Source of the DNA: Duganella callida | GTDB taxonomy: Bacteria > Pseudomonadota > Gammaproteobacteria > Burkholderiales > Burkholderiaceae_D | Assembly: GCF_004614165.1 (NCBI RefSeq) | Contig: NZ_SPVG01000122.1 | Location: forward strand, 1 to 37,864 | Length of the DNA: 37,864 bases | Direction: 5' to 3' | Shown: in pieces, positions 25,343 to 32,715 of the stretch | Position numbering within the stretch: the first letter of the stretch is position 1 | Layout: every line of letters begins with the position of its first letter | Translations under genes and position numbers: made by a program | The notes under the pieces: generated by a model | Seen by the model: only the letters and a program-made list of their open reading frames with translations | Database searches by the model: none | Told to the model about the DNA's origin: nothing

Positions 25343-26944
25343 TCAGGCCAGCAGCGCGTGCCGCGGCGCGCGCAGGACCGGGCGCGCCGCCGTCGCCGCG
25401 TCACCCAGCTTGAAGATGCTGACCGCGGATGCCAGCCGCGCCGCCTGTTCCTGCATGGCGTCGGCCGCGGCGGCGGCCTGCTCGACCAGCGCCGCGTTCT
25501 GCTGCGTGACCTGGTCCATCTGCGTGATCGCCATGTTCACCTGTTCGATGCCGTGGGTCTGCTCGGTGCTGGCGTTGCTGATCTCGGCCATGATGGCGGT
25601 CACGCGCTGGATCGCGCCGACCACCTCTTCCATGGTGCTGCCGGCCTGGCCTACCAGCCGCGTGCCGTCGTCGACCTTGCCGACCGAGTCGTCGATCAAC
25701 GCCTTGATTTCGCGCGCGGCGGCGGCCGAGCGCTGCGCCAGGTTGCGCACCTCCGACGCCACCACGGCAAAGCCACGGCCCTGCTCGCCGGCACGGGCCG
25801 CTTCCACCGCCGCGTTCAGCGCCAGGATGTTGGTCTGGAACGCGATGCCGTCGATCACGCCGATGATGTCGACGATCTTCTTCGAGGAGGCGTCGATCGA
25901 GGCCATGGTCTGCACCACGTCCGACACCACCGCGCCGCCGCGCTGCGCCACCTCGGCCGCATTGGCGGCCAGCTGGTTGGCCTGGCGCGCGTTCTCGGCG
26001 TTCTGGCGCACGGTGCTGGTCAGTTGTTCCATTGATGAGGCAGTCTCTTCCAGCGAACTGGCCTGCTGCTCGGTGCGCGAAGACAGGTCCAGGTTGCCGG
26101 CCGCGATTTCGGTCGAGGCGGTGGTGATGGTGTCGGTGCCGTTGCGCACGTCGCCGACGATGCGCACCAGGCTCTGCGACATGCGGTTCAGCGCGTGCAG
26201 CAGCTTGCCCGTTTCATCCTTGCTGAAATCGGTCTGTTCAGGACAGGTCAGGTCGCCGCCGGCCACCGACTCGGCGCGCGTCACGGCCTCGTTGATGGGA
26301 CCGGTGATGCCGGTGGTCAGCCACCACGCGAACACCACGCCGAAGCCCACCACCAGCAGCGCCAGCACCAGCAGCAGATTGCGGCTTTGGGCCGCCACCT
26401 GGTCGATGCGCTCGGCGGCCTCGTCGATGGCCTTGCGCTGGTGGTCCAGGATTTTCTGCAACATCGTTTCATAGCCCTTGGAGGCCGGCAGATAGATCTG
26501 CTCCAGGATGCGCGACGCTTCCGCCGCGTCGCCGGCGGCCTTGGCCTTCATGACGTTGTCGCGCGAGCCGACGTACAGCTTGCGCTGCTCCTTGAGCTGG
26601 TCCATCAACTGCCTGTCGTCGTCGGTGGTCAGCTGCTCGATCTTGCTGATCAGGCTTTGCGCGAACTCGGTGCCGCCCTTGGCTTCCTCGGCAAAGAAGG
26701 TGGCCAGCGACGGGTCGGAACTCTTGGCGATGGCGGTGGTGCGGCGGATGCCGGCGAACACCGTGCGGTACCAGTCGGAGATCAGACGCTCCTTGGCCAG
26801 CGGCGTGGCCATCATGTCGCGGGTGGACGCGGCCACACCCTGCAGACGGTAAATCCCGAGCGCCGTGTTGAGGATGAGGATGGCGAGGATGATGGCGAAG
26901 CCGAACGCCAGACGCCGGCCGATGCTGAGATCACTGATTTTCAT
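25343..26944 (-). CDS. Methyl-accepting chemotaxis protein (4HB sensor, HAMP, signalling domain)
   Basis: 533 residues, [20 protein letters not shown]. Membrane helix at about 12-31, a four-helix-bundle periplasmic sensor (32-188), a second helix at about 189-210, HAMP at about 211-264 ([20 protein letters not shown]), and a signalling domain with tip [20 protein letters not shown] and [22 protein letters not shown]. The methylation-region motifs ([20 protein letters not shown]) fit an E. coli Tar/Tsr-type MCP. It ends in RHALLA with no aromatic tail, unlike the other three MCPs here. A GGAG ribosome site lies before the ATG, and it is divergent from the Crp/Fnr gene. A 135-base gap follows, so it may be transcribed with or apart from the remainder of the cluster. 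The ligand is unknown. Confidence 0.95.
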   Translation of the reverse strand: MKISDLSIGRRLAFGFAIILAILILNTALGIYRLQGVAASTRDMMATPLAKERLISDWYRTVFAGIRRTTAIAKSSDPSLATFFAEEAKGGTEFAQSLISKIEQLTTDDDRQLMDQLKEQRKLYVGSRDNVMKAKAAGDAAEASRILEQIYLPASKGYETMLQKILDHQRKAIDEAAERIDQVAAQSRNLLLVLALLVVGFGVVFAWWLTTGITGPINEAVTRAESVAGGDLTCPEQTDFSKDETGKLLHALNRMSQSLVRIVGDVRNGTDTITTASTEIAAGNLDLSSRTEQQASSLEETASSMEQLTSTVRQNAENARQANQLAANAAEVAQRGGAVVSDVVQTMASIDASSKKIVDIIGVIDGIAFQTNILALNAAVEAARAGEQGRGFAVVASEVRNLAQRSAAAAREIKALIDDSVGKVDDGTRLVGQAGSTMEEVVGAIQRVTAIMAEISNASTEQTHGIEQVNMAITQMDQVTQQNAALVEQAAAAADAMQEQAARLASAVSIFKLGDAATAARPVLRAPRHALLA

Positions 26945-27193
26945 ACTGGGTCTCCGTCGCAGATTGTTTTTCTATAGTAACGCGAAATCAGTAATTGTTT
27001 TCAACTAATCGTTAAGCCTGTTACCAAGTGGATAGAAAAATATATTTTAATTTCCATTCTAATCTGCAACAAATATTGAGTCACAGACTGTGAAAACGTT
27101 TACACTTTGAATTCTCCATTTGTACGGCTATTTACATGGCGGGTTTTAAAACACAATATTGCCCGTTCAGCCATTCGCGTTACGACTACAGCC
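26945..27193. promoter_or_regulatory. AT-rich divergent regulatory region between the MCP operon and a Crp/Fnr gene
   Basis: 249 bases, much richer in A/T than its surroundings, between two divergent start codons. On the minus strand a weak TTGAAA and TACTAT pair 19 bases apart lies about 30-60 bases before the MCP start. Near 27081-27104 are overlapping inverted repeats: TCACAG-A-CTGTGA (27081-27093, perfect arms) and TGTGAA-N4-TTTACA (27089-27104, one mismatch per arm). These resemble Crp/Fnr half-sites (TGTGA/TCACA), so the neighbouring regulator may control this region. The actual promoters are not resolved. Confidence 0.5.
27081..27104. promoter_or_regulatory. Overlapping palindromes, candidate Crp/Fnr operator
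   Basis: A perfect 6-bp inverted repeat (TCACAG, one-base centre A, CTGTGA) at 27081-27093 overlaps a second imperfect dyad (TGTGAAAACGTTTACA) at 27089-27104. Both contain TGTGA or TCACA half-sites of the kind bound by Crp-family helix-turn-helix proteins, but the one-base spacer of the first dyad differs from the classical six-base spacing. The site lies 90-113 bases upstream of the Crp/Fnr gene start. Autoregulation is a hypothesis. Confidence 0.4.
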
Positions 27194-27814
27194 ATGAGCA
27201 CTGCATTCCTAGAACACCGAGCGAAATACCGAGACACCGTATCGCGCCGTTATGGCGTCACTCCAGAACTGTACGACGAAGCCTCGCGCCTGCTGGCGCC
27301 GCTGGCGATTCCATTCAGCATGCGCAAGGGCGAGTATTTGCAGCGCATCGGCACGCCGGCGCAGTACGTGCACTGGCTGCACAGCGGCGTCGCGCGCACC
27401 GGCTTCATCACGGAAGCGGGCAATGAGGTGACGCTGCATTTTCAGACCGACGGCGAACCGGTGGCGGCGCACGACGACCTGTTGCGTTCGCGCGAATCGC
27501 TGCCGGCGCTGAACTTCGTGCTGGCGGAAACGGCCATCCATGGCTACCGTCTGGAGTGGGCCGAAGTGAATGCGCTGTATGCGCGCAACAGTCAGCTGCG
27601 CGACTATTATCTGGGTGCGGCCGAGCGCAGCATCATGGACCAGAGCCGCCGGCTGTATCTGAACGCCTCGCCGGCGCAGGGCCGACTGAATGCCTTCCGC
27701 CGCGAGTATCCGGGACTGGAACAGCGCATTTCGCAGAAAGTGGTGGCGTCGTTCCTGGGGATTACCCCGCAGTATATGTCCCAGTTGTTGCGGCAGGACG
27801 GTAACGGCAAATAA
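27194..27814 (+). CDS. Crp/Fnr-family transcriptional regulator
   Basis: 206 residues from the ATG at 27194 (MSTAFLEHRAKYRDTV). The frame is open upstream to a TTG at 27107, but that extension looks non-coding and is AT-rich. The N-terminal cyclic-nucleotide-binding-type beta-barrel includes RKGEYLQRIGTPAQYVHWL and GEPVAAHDDLL. A dimerisation helix runs through SQLRDYYLGAAERSIMDQSR. The C-terminal winged helix contains a helix-turn-helix, LEQRISQKVVASFLGITPQY followed by MSQLLRQ. The canonical cAMP-binding RxS motif is not obvious and no Fnr-type Cys cluster is present, so the effector is unknown. Upstream palindromes may be its operator. A bidirectional terminator follows the stop. Confidence 0.88.
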   Translation: MSTAFLEHRAKYRDTVSRRYGVTPELYDEASRLLAPLAIPFSMRKGEYLQRIGTPAQYVHWLHSGVARTGFITEAGNEVTLHFQTDGEPVAAHDDLLRSRESLPALNFVLAETAIHGYRLEWAEVNALYARNSQLRDYYLGAAERSIMDQSRRLYLNASPAQGRLNAFRREYPGLEQRISQKVVASFLGITPQYMSQLLRQDGNGK

Positions 27815-27815
27815 T

Positions 27816-27851
27816 AAAACGAAAGGCGCTTTAAAAGCGCCTTTCGTTTTT
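27816..27851. terminator. Bidirectional Rho-independent terminator between the Crp/Fnr gene and panD
   Basis: A 14-bp perfect stem (27816-27829 with 27837-27850, core AAAGGCGC/GCGCCTTT) with a 7-base A/T loop. The plus-strand copy is followed by TTTTT and the minus-strand copy by a T-rich stretch, so it can end transcripts of both converging genes. Confidence 0.9.
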
Positions 27852-27856
27852 GGGTA

Positions 27857-28222
27857 TTACTTTTTAATGCTGGTGATTTTATTTTTGTCGTCGACAAATA
27901 CCAGCTTGGGAGTATATTCCTTCGCCTGCTGTTCGCTCATCGGCGCGTAGGTGCAGATGATCAGCAGGTCGCCGATCTGCGCCTTGCGGGCGGCGGCGCC
28001 GTTCAGCGAAATCTCGCCGGTGCCGCGCAGGCCCGGAATCGCATAGGTGGCGAAACGCTCACCGTTGTTCACGTTATACAGTTCGATCTTTTCGTTCGGC
28101 CAGATGTCGGCCGCTTCCAGCAGATCCAGGTCGATCCCGCACGACCCTTCGTAGTTCAGGTCAGCCTGCGTCACCGCCACCCGGTGCAGCTTGGAGCGCA
28201 GCATAACTCGTTGCATAGACAT
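27857..28222 (-). CDS. panD: Aspartate 1-decarboxylase, pyruvoyl-dependent
   Basis: 121 residues. PanD makes beta-alanine from L-aspartate for pantothenate and CoA synthesis. The self-cleavage site is the Gly-Ser of NYEGSCGID: Gly26-Ser27 counting from the first ATG, or Gly24-Ser25, the E. coli numbering, if translation starts at the third residue (28216). The remainder fits well: [14 protein letters not shown], the [16 protein letters not shown] stretch, and [18 protein letters not shown] ribosome site (AAGGGAAG) lies ahead of both ATGs and suits 28222. The tail is short. The gene converges on the Crp/Fnr gene, with the terminator between them, and is probably monocistronic. Confidence 0.97.
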   Translation of the reverse strand: MSMQRVMLRSKLHRVAVTQADLNYEGSCGIDLDLLEAADIWPNEKIELYNVNNGERFATYAIPGLRGTGEISLNGAAARKAQIGDLLIICTYAPMSEQQAKEYTPKLVFVDDKNKITSIKK

Positions 28223-28309
28223 ACTTCTTCCCTTGGTAGTAATCGTTCAAGCTTTGCATCCTGGCCATGCGCTGGCAGCGACGCGAGGGCGATATCCTAC
28301 CACCAACCA

Positions 28310-28379
28310 GGGGACAGACCACGTTTTTGCAAGTTTTTGCGGCACGCCGCAAAAACTTGCAAAAACGTGGTCTGTCCCC
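28310..28379. repeat. Perfect 70-bp palindrome (REP-like element)
   Basis: Two 34-base arms (28310-28343 and 28346-28379) are exact inverted copies with a 2-base centre. Each arm starts GGGGACAGACCACG and includes two T5 runs in a repeated GTTTTTGC unit. The element sits in the 170-base gap between the serine hydrolase stop and the panD start. GGGGACAGACC-type palindromes are scattered in many proteobacterial genomes, some as REP or MITE elements mobilised by REP-associated transposases; that link is inference here. It can fold into a very strong hairpin, so it may also end or stabilise the hydrolase transcript. Confidence 0.85.
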
Positions 28380-28392
28380 GATCAGTTGCCGA

Positions 28393-29994
28393 TTAGTTGG
28401 CTTTTACCGGGGTGAAGTCGAGGTCGCGGAAGTCGTAGCTGAAATCCGTCTCGGTGGAGATCGGCGCCATCTTCATGCGCTCGATGCTGGCGTCCGGGTT
28501 CAGCGCGAACGTGACGTAGGCATCGGCGTTGAAGTTGCGCTCTTTCCAGCGCACGATGAAGGTGTCGTGCTGGAAGTGTTCCAGCTCGCCGGTCAGGTCC
28601 GGCGTGCGCTCGAAGCGCATCACGTGCTTGCCGCCTTCGTCACGAATGCTGACCTTGCCATACCAGGCATCCTGGTACTCGCCGTCATAGGCCGCCAGCG
28701 GCAGCGACGGCTGCGAGGTGGCCGCGCGCGCCGTGGTTTCCTTGCCCTGGCGCTCCAGTTCCTCCTTGTGCATCGCCGCCTCCTGCTCGGCGTACAGCTT
28801 GATCCAGTCCGACGGCTGCACCTTCAGGTATTGGTCGAGGATGCGGTAGTACAGCGAGGCCATGGCCGGGCTGTTCTCGGCATTGGTGAGGATGGCGATG
28901 CCCAGCTTCTCTTCCGGCACCATCAGCACCGTTGAATAGAAACCCTGCAGCGCGCCGCCGTGCATGGCGATCTTGCGGCCCTTGTAGTCGCGCAGCTGGA
29001 AGCCCAGGCCATAGGCGAAGAAGTTCGGCTTGGTGGCCGCCAGCGCCGGCTTGGGTTCGCGGATGCGCATCGGCGTCTGCTCGCTCCACAGCTCGGCCGC
29101 CTGTTTCGCGCTGAACAGCTGTTTGCCGTTCTCCATCTTGCCGCCGTTGAGCAGGAGGTTCATCCAGCGCGCGATGTCTTCGGCATTGGTGTTGATGCCC
29201 ACCGCGCCCACCGCGTTCGGCACCGGCATCGGTTTCACCACCGATATCCTGTCGTTGATCTTGCTGTGCGGCGCCGAGTGGTCTTCGCTGGCCAGCATGT
29301 CGGCCACGCTGGTTTTCGTGCCGCGCATGCCCAGCGGGTCGAGGATCTGCTCCTGGATGGCCGCGCCCCACGGCTTGCCGGCTTTCTCGGCGACGATCTT
29401 GCCGGCGACGATGTACAGCAGGTTGTCGTAGGCGTAGCTGGCGCGGAAGCTGGTCGACGGCTTCACGTAGCGCAGCCTGGCGATGATCTCGTCGGTGCTG
29501 AACTGCGTGCTCGGCCACCACAGCAGGTCGCCGGCGCCCAGGCCCAGGCCACTGCGGTGGGTCAGCAGGTCGCGCACCGTCATCTGGCCGGTGACGTAGG
29601 AGTCGTACATCTGGAAGCCCGGCAGGTGTTTGGTGACCGGATCGTCCCAGGCGATCTTGCCCTGGTCGACCAGCATCGCCAGCGCGGCGGCCGTGAAGGC
29701 CTTGGAATTGGAGGCGATTTCAAACAGCGTCTTGCCGTCCACCGGCGTGGACTCGCCCAGCTTGCGCACGCCGTAACCCTTGGCCGCGACCACCTTGCCA
29801 TCCTTGACGATGGCGATGGCCATGCCCGGCACGTCGAAGGTTTTCAGCGCGCGGTTGACGTCGGCGTCGAGATTGAAGGCGGGGACGGCGGCGGCGGCCG
29901 ACGCGTTGGCGGCGACAGCGGCCGGCATGCCGGCCAGCGCGCCCAGAACGGCCAGCGTCAGGGCGCCGGCCGCGAAAGTGCGATGGAATTTCAT
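28393..29994 (-). CDS. Secreted serine hydrolase (class C beta-lactamase/penicillin-binding fold) with DUF3471 tail
   Basis: 533 residues from the ATG at 29994, which overlaps the M1 aminopeptidase stop (ATGA). A signal peptide (MKFHRTFAAGALTLAVLGAL, cleavage near AVAAN) is followed by the beta-lactamase-related domain: catalytic SxxK as SNSK (Ser95-Lys98), YxN as YDN (189-191), and HGG near residue 373 in place of KTG. The C-terminus (about 440-533) is a DUF3471-like domain. These proteins are peptidases, esterases or D-amino-acid-specific hydrolases rather than true beta-lactamases. The exact substrate cannot be read. With the aminopeptidase upstream in the same operon, a role in extracytoplasmic peptide use is plausible. 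Confidence 0.92.
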   Translation of the reverse strand: MKFHRTFAAGALTLAVLGALAGMPAAVAANASAAAAVPAFNLDADVNRALKTFDVPGMAIAIVKDGKVVAAKGYGVRKLGESTPVDGKTLFEIASNSKAFTAAALAMLVDQGKIAWDDPVTKHLPGFQMYDSYVTGQMTVRDLLTHRSGLGLGAGDLLWWPSTQFSTDEIIARLRYVKPSTSFRASYAYDNLLYIVAGKIVAEKAGKPWGAAIQEQILDPLGMRGTKTSVADMLASEDHSAPHSKINDRISVVKPMPVPNAVGAVGINTNAEDIARWMNLLLNGGKMENGKQLFSAKQAAELWSEQTPMRIREPKPALAATKPNFFAYGLGFQLRDYKGRKIAMHGGALQGFYSTVLMVPEEKLGIAILTNAENSPAMASLYYRILDQYLKVQPSDWIKLYAEQEAAMHKEELERQGKETTARAATSQPSLPLAAYDGEYQDAWYGKVSIRDEGGKHVMRFERTPDLTGELEHFQHDTFIVRWKERNFNADAYVTFALNPDASIERMKMAPISTETDFSYDFRDLDFTPVKAN

Positions 29995-31844
29995 TGTGCT
30001 TTCTTGAATGCTTTGTCGACCGAAGTCTGGGTTTCGGGGTGGTAGTGCGAACGCGCCTTGGCATACACGCCCTTGGCCCAATCCTTCTCGTTGGCGTTCT
30101 TCAGCAGCGCGGTGTACAGCGGCACCACGAACTTCTGGCGGCCCACGCTGAGCAGGAACTTGTTGAGCGGTTCGCGCACGTTGTAACCGGCCTGCACCGA
30201 CGCCAGGAAGAAACGATAGGCGATTTCATTGTTGCCGGTCTTGCCGACGCCGAAGTTCTGGTCCAGCTCCTGCATCTGCTGGGCAGTGGCCTTGCCGTTG
30301 ATATCGTTCAGGAAGTGCATCCACTCCAGCGCGATCCAGCTGCGCGCGCTCAGATCCGCGGTGGGCAGTTCACCCTTCAGCCATGCGCTGCGCTGCGCGT
30401 CCAGCGCCGCCAGGCGCGCCGACGCCGCATGTTTGGCGCTGGCCGGGATGCCCGCGCCGTACAGCCATTCCTCCAGCTCGGCCTGGGTCATCACCTCCGG
30501 ATGCGCGGCCAGCAGGTTCTTCTTCAGATAGTCGACGAATTCGTCGGTGGTGGCCGACTGGAACGCGTGCTGGTCGAACCAGCCGCGCAGGAAGGGATCG
30601 AACACCTCGCGGCCGGCGCGCTGCTCCAGGGTGCGCAGCAGCCAGGCGCCCTTCGGATACACCAGGCCACTGTCGGTATAGGTGGCCGCGCTGGTGTCCG
30701 GGTCGCGCGAGACCAGCGCCTGTTTCGCCGCCGGGATGCCGGCCAGCGAGGCCATGGCCTCTTCCTGTTCCACCTGCAGGTTCATCTCCGCCACTTCCTC
30801 GCCGTACAGCTTCTCGACGATGCGGGTGGTGACGTAGGTGGTGAAGCCCTCGTTCAGCCAGAAGTGCTTCCACGAGGCGTTGGTCACCAGGTTGCCGGAC
30901 CACGAGTGCGCCAGTTCGTGCGCGATCAGGTCGACCAGGCTGCGGTCGCCGGCGATCATGGTCGGGGTCAGGAAGGTCATGCGCGGGTTTTCCATGCCGC
31001 CGATCGGGAACGACGGCGGCAGCACGATCATGTCGTAACGCTCCCACCGGTACGGGCCGTACAGGCTCTCGGCGGCGGCGATCATCTTCTCGGTGTCGAC
31101 CAGCTCATTGGCGGCGGCCTCGATGCGCTGCGGCTCGGCGTACACGGCGGAGCGCGGGCCGACCGGACGCACATCCAGTTCGCCGATGGCGATCGCCAGC
31201 AGGTAGGACGGAATCGGCTGCGTCATCCTGAACTTCCAGCCGCCGGCGCCAGTGGCGTTGGGGTCGTTCTCGGCGCTCATCACCACGCGCATGCCGGCCG
31301 GCGCCTCGATGCGGGCGCTGTAGGTGAAGCGTACCGCCGGCGTATCCTGCACCGGTGCCCAGGAACGGGCATTGATCTCTTCCGACTGGCTGAACATGAA
31401 CGGCCGCTTGCCGGACATGGTCTGCTCGGGGTTCATCCACTGCAGCGCGGTGGCCGACGGCGCGGTGCGGTAGTACACGCGCACCTTCTGCGGCTGGAAC
31501 GGCAGGGCGATGCGCAACGCGCGGCCCTTCTGCAGCTCCAGCTTGTCCAGCATGAACGAGGCGGCGCTCCAGCGGCCATTGGCCGCCAGCACCTGCACCT
31601 TGGAGACGTTCAGCTCATTGGTGTCCAGCACCAGCGTGCGCGCCGATTTGTCGATCCAGTTCAGGGTCAGCTCGGCGTAGCCGGCCAGGGTCTTGTGGCT
31701 GAAGTCCGCCTTCAGGTCCAGATACAGGTCGGTGGTGCGCACCTGGTCGTAACGCGCATAGCTCAGCGGGTCGGCGTGAGCGCTGGTCGCAGTCAGCGCG
31801 GATAGCGCGGCGAAAACGGCAGCGGCCAAAGTCTTCTTGATCAT
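29991..31844 (-). CDS. Secreted M1-family zinc aminopeptidase (leukotriene-A4-hydrolase-like)
   Basis: 617 residues with a signal peptide (MIKKTLAAAVFAALSALTAT, cleavage after AHA). The M1 catalytic core is intact: GGMEN at 282-286 (substrate N-terminus recognition) and HELAHSW at 309-315 with the third zinc ligand Glu332 in LNEGF. The N-terminal beta domain (about 30-230) and a C-terminal helical domain (from about 460, LTA4H-type) complete the family layout. It removes N-terminal amino acids from peptides in the periplasm or medium. It is followed by the serine hydrolase with a four-base overlap. A clear promoter was not found. The gap upstream to the riboswitch promoter is short, so the two divergent promoters sit close together. 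Confidence 0.95.
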   Translation of the reverse strand: MIKKTLAAAVFAALSALTATSAHADPLSYARYDQVRTTDLYLDLKADFSHKTLAGYAELTLNWIDKSARTLVLDTNELNVSKVQVLAANGRWSAASFMLDKLELQKGRALRIALPFQPQKVRVYYRTAPSATALQWMNPEQTMSGKRPFMFSQSEEINARSWAPVQDTPAVRFTYSARIEAPAGMRVVMSAENDPNATGAGGWKFRMTQPIPSYLLAIAIGELDVRPVGPRSAVYAEPQRIEAAANELVDTEKMIAAAESLYGPYRWERYDMIVLPPSFPIGGMENPRMTFLTPTMIAGDRSLVDLIAHELAHSWSGNLVTNASWKHFWLNEGFTTYVTTRIVEKLYGEEVAEMNLQVEQEEAMASLAGIPAAKQALVSRDPDTSAATYTDSGLVYPKGAWLLRTLEQRAGREVFDPFLRGWFDQHAFQSATTDEFVDYLKKNLLAAHPEVMTQAELEEWLYGAGIPASAKHAASARLAALDAQRSAWLKGELPTADLSARSWIALEWMHFLNDINGKATAQQMQELDQNFGVGKTGNNEIAYRFFLASVQAGYNVREPLNKFLLSVGRQKFVVPLYTALLKNANEKDWAKGVYAKARSHYHPETQTSVDKAFKKAQ

Positions 31845-31923
31845 GGTGATACTTTCAATGTTGTCTGAAGCGCGGAGCAGAATACCATAGCCTTGTATCT
31901 GGTATGTGTCGGGTGAGCTGTGC

Positions 31924-31929
31924 TATCAT
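31924..31929 (+). promoter_or_regulatory. Candidate -10 element for the manganese exporter transcript
   Basis: TGCTATCAT contains a TATCAT -10 hexamer with an extended-10 TG-N motif. Transcription would begin near 31936, just before the riboswitch aptamer. No convincing -35 hexamer is found at the usual spacing, which is acceptable for an extended -10 promoter. Confidence 0.45.
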
Positions 31930-31936
31930 GCCCGCT

Positions 31937-32060
31937 TCACGTGGGGAGTAGTCGGCTTGCGCCGCCCCGGCGCAAGAATCTGTGTCAACATAATCGGTCC
32001 GCAGACCGTGGCGCAGATGGCCAGCTTTTACAGCGGCTTGACGAGACCATGACCAAGACG
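31937..32060 (+). ncRNA. yybP-ykoY manganese-sensing riboswitch
   Basis: The two conserved loops of this riboswitch class are present in the right order: GGGGAGTAG (31943-31951) and GACGAGACC (32040-32048). Between them lie a GC hairpin (GCTTGCGCCGCCCCGGCGCAAG), the TCAACATAAT segment and an ACCGTG element. The class binds Mn2+ and controls manganese exporters. In this window the gene directly downstream is a TMEM165/GDT1-type exporter, which agrees. Aptamer ends are approximate. Confidence 0.92.
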
Positions 32061-32077
32061 CGGCCAATCAATGCGAC

Positions 32078-32122
32078 AGGGCCGGAGCCGCGCCTGGGTC
32101 ATTGGTTAATCGTTCCGGCCCT
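32078..32122 (+). promoter_or_regulatory. Expression-platform hairpin of the Mn riboswitch
   Basis: A 9-bp GC-rich stem, AGGGCCGGA (32078-32086) with TCCGGCCCT (32114-32122), lies between the aptamer and the start codon. A run of Ts is absent, so a simple intrinsic terminator is unlikely. The downstream CTCGT (32121-32125) could instead pair with ACGAG in the aptamer (32041-32045), giving mutually exclusive folds. No normal Shine-Dalgarno precedes the ATG, so control at translation or by Rho is more likely. Prediction only. Confidence 0.45.
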
Positions 32123-32139
32123 CGTCCTTCACACATCAC

Positions 32140-32715
32140 ATGGAAGCCTTCCTCGTTTCGACCGGTATCGTCGCCCTTGCGGAAATCGGCGACAAAACCC
32201 AGCTGCTCGCCTTCGTGCTCGCCGCCAGGTTCCGCCGTCCCTTGCCCATCGTCGCCGGCATTTTCGTGTCGACCATCGCCAACCACGCGTTTGCCGCCGC
32301 CATCGGCGCCTGGATCACCAGCCTGCTGGGACCGGACATTCTGCGCTGGGTGCTGGGCGCATCCTTCCTGGCCATGGCCGCATGGACGCTGATACCGGAC
32401 AAGCTGGATGACGAGGATACCCAGTTGGCGAAATACGGCGTCTTCCTGACCACCGTGATCGCCTTCTTCCTGGCCGAGATGGGCGACAAGACCCAGGTCG
32501 CCACCGTGGCGCTGGCGGCGCGCTACCACAGCGTGGTGGCCGTGGTATGCGGCACCACGCTGGGCATGATGCTGGCCAACGTGCCGGCGGTCTACTTCGG
32601 CGACAGGATCGCCAACAGGATCTCGCTCAAGCTGGTGCACGGCATTGCCGCGCTGATCTTCGCCATCCTGGGCGTGGCCACCCTGCTAGGCGCCGGCGCC
32701 AGCCTGGGCGTCTGA
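32140..32715 (+). CDS. mneA: TMEM165/GDT1 (UPF0016) family manganese exporter
   Basis: 191 residues, MEAFLVSTGIVALAEIGDKT. The family hallmark ExGDKT occurs twice, as EIGDKTQLLAF and EMGDKTQVATV, each followed by hydrophobic helices, giving the two-fold repeated six-helix layout of this cation exporter family (MneA in Vibrio exports Mn2+). The riboswitch upstream responds to Mn2+, supporting manganese efflux as the role. No good ribosome site precedes the ATG at 32140, perhaps because translation depends on RNA folding. The 3' end overlaps the convergent beta-glucan synthase gene by 30 bases. Confidence 0.93.
   Translation: MEAFLVSTGIVALAEIGDKTQLLAFVLAARFRRPLPIVAGIFVSTIANHAFAAAIGAWITSLLGPDILRWVLGASFLAMAAWTLIPDKLDDEDTQLAKYGVFLTTVIAFFLAEMGDKTQVATVALAARYHSVVAVVCGTTLGMMLANVPAVYFGDRIANRISLKLVHGIAALIFAILGVATLLGAGASLGV

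Noticed and set aside
27107-27193. A longer Crp/Fnr protein from a TTG at 27107
   Set aside because: The additional 29 residues come from AT-rich intergenic DNA close to the palindromes and do not resemble the family.
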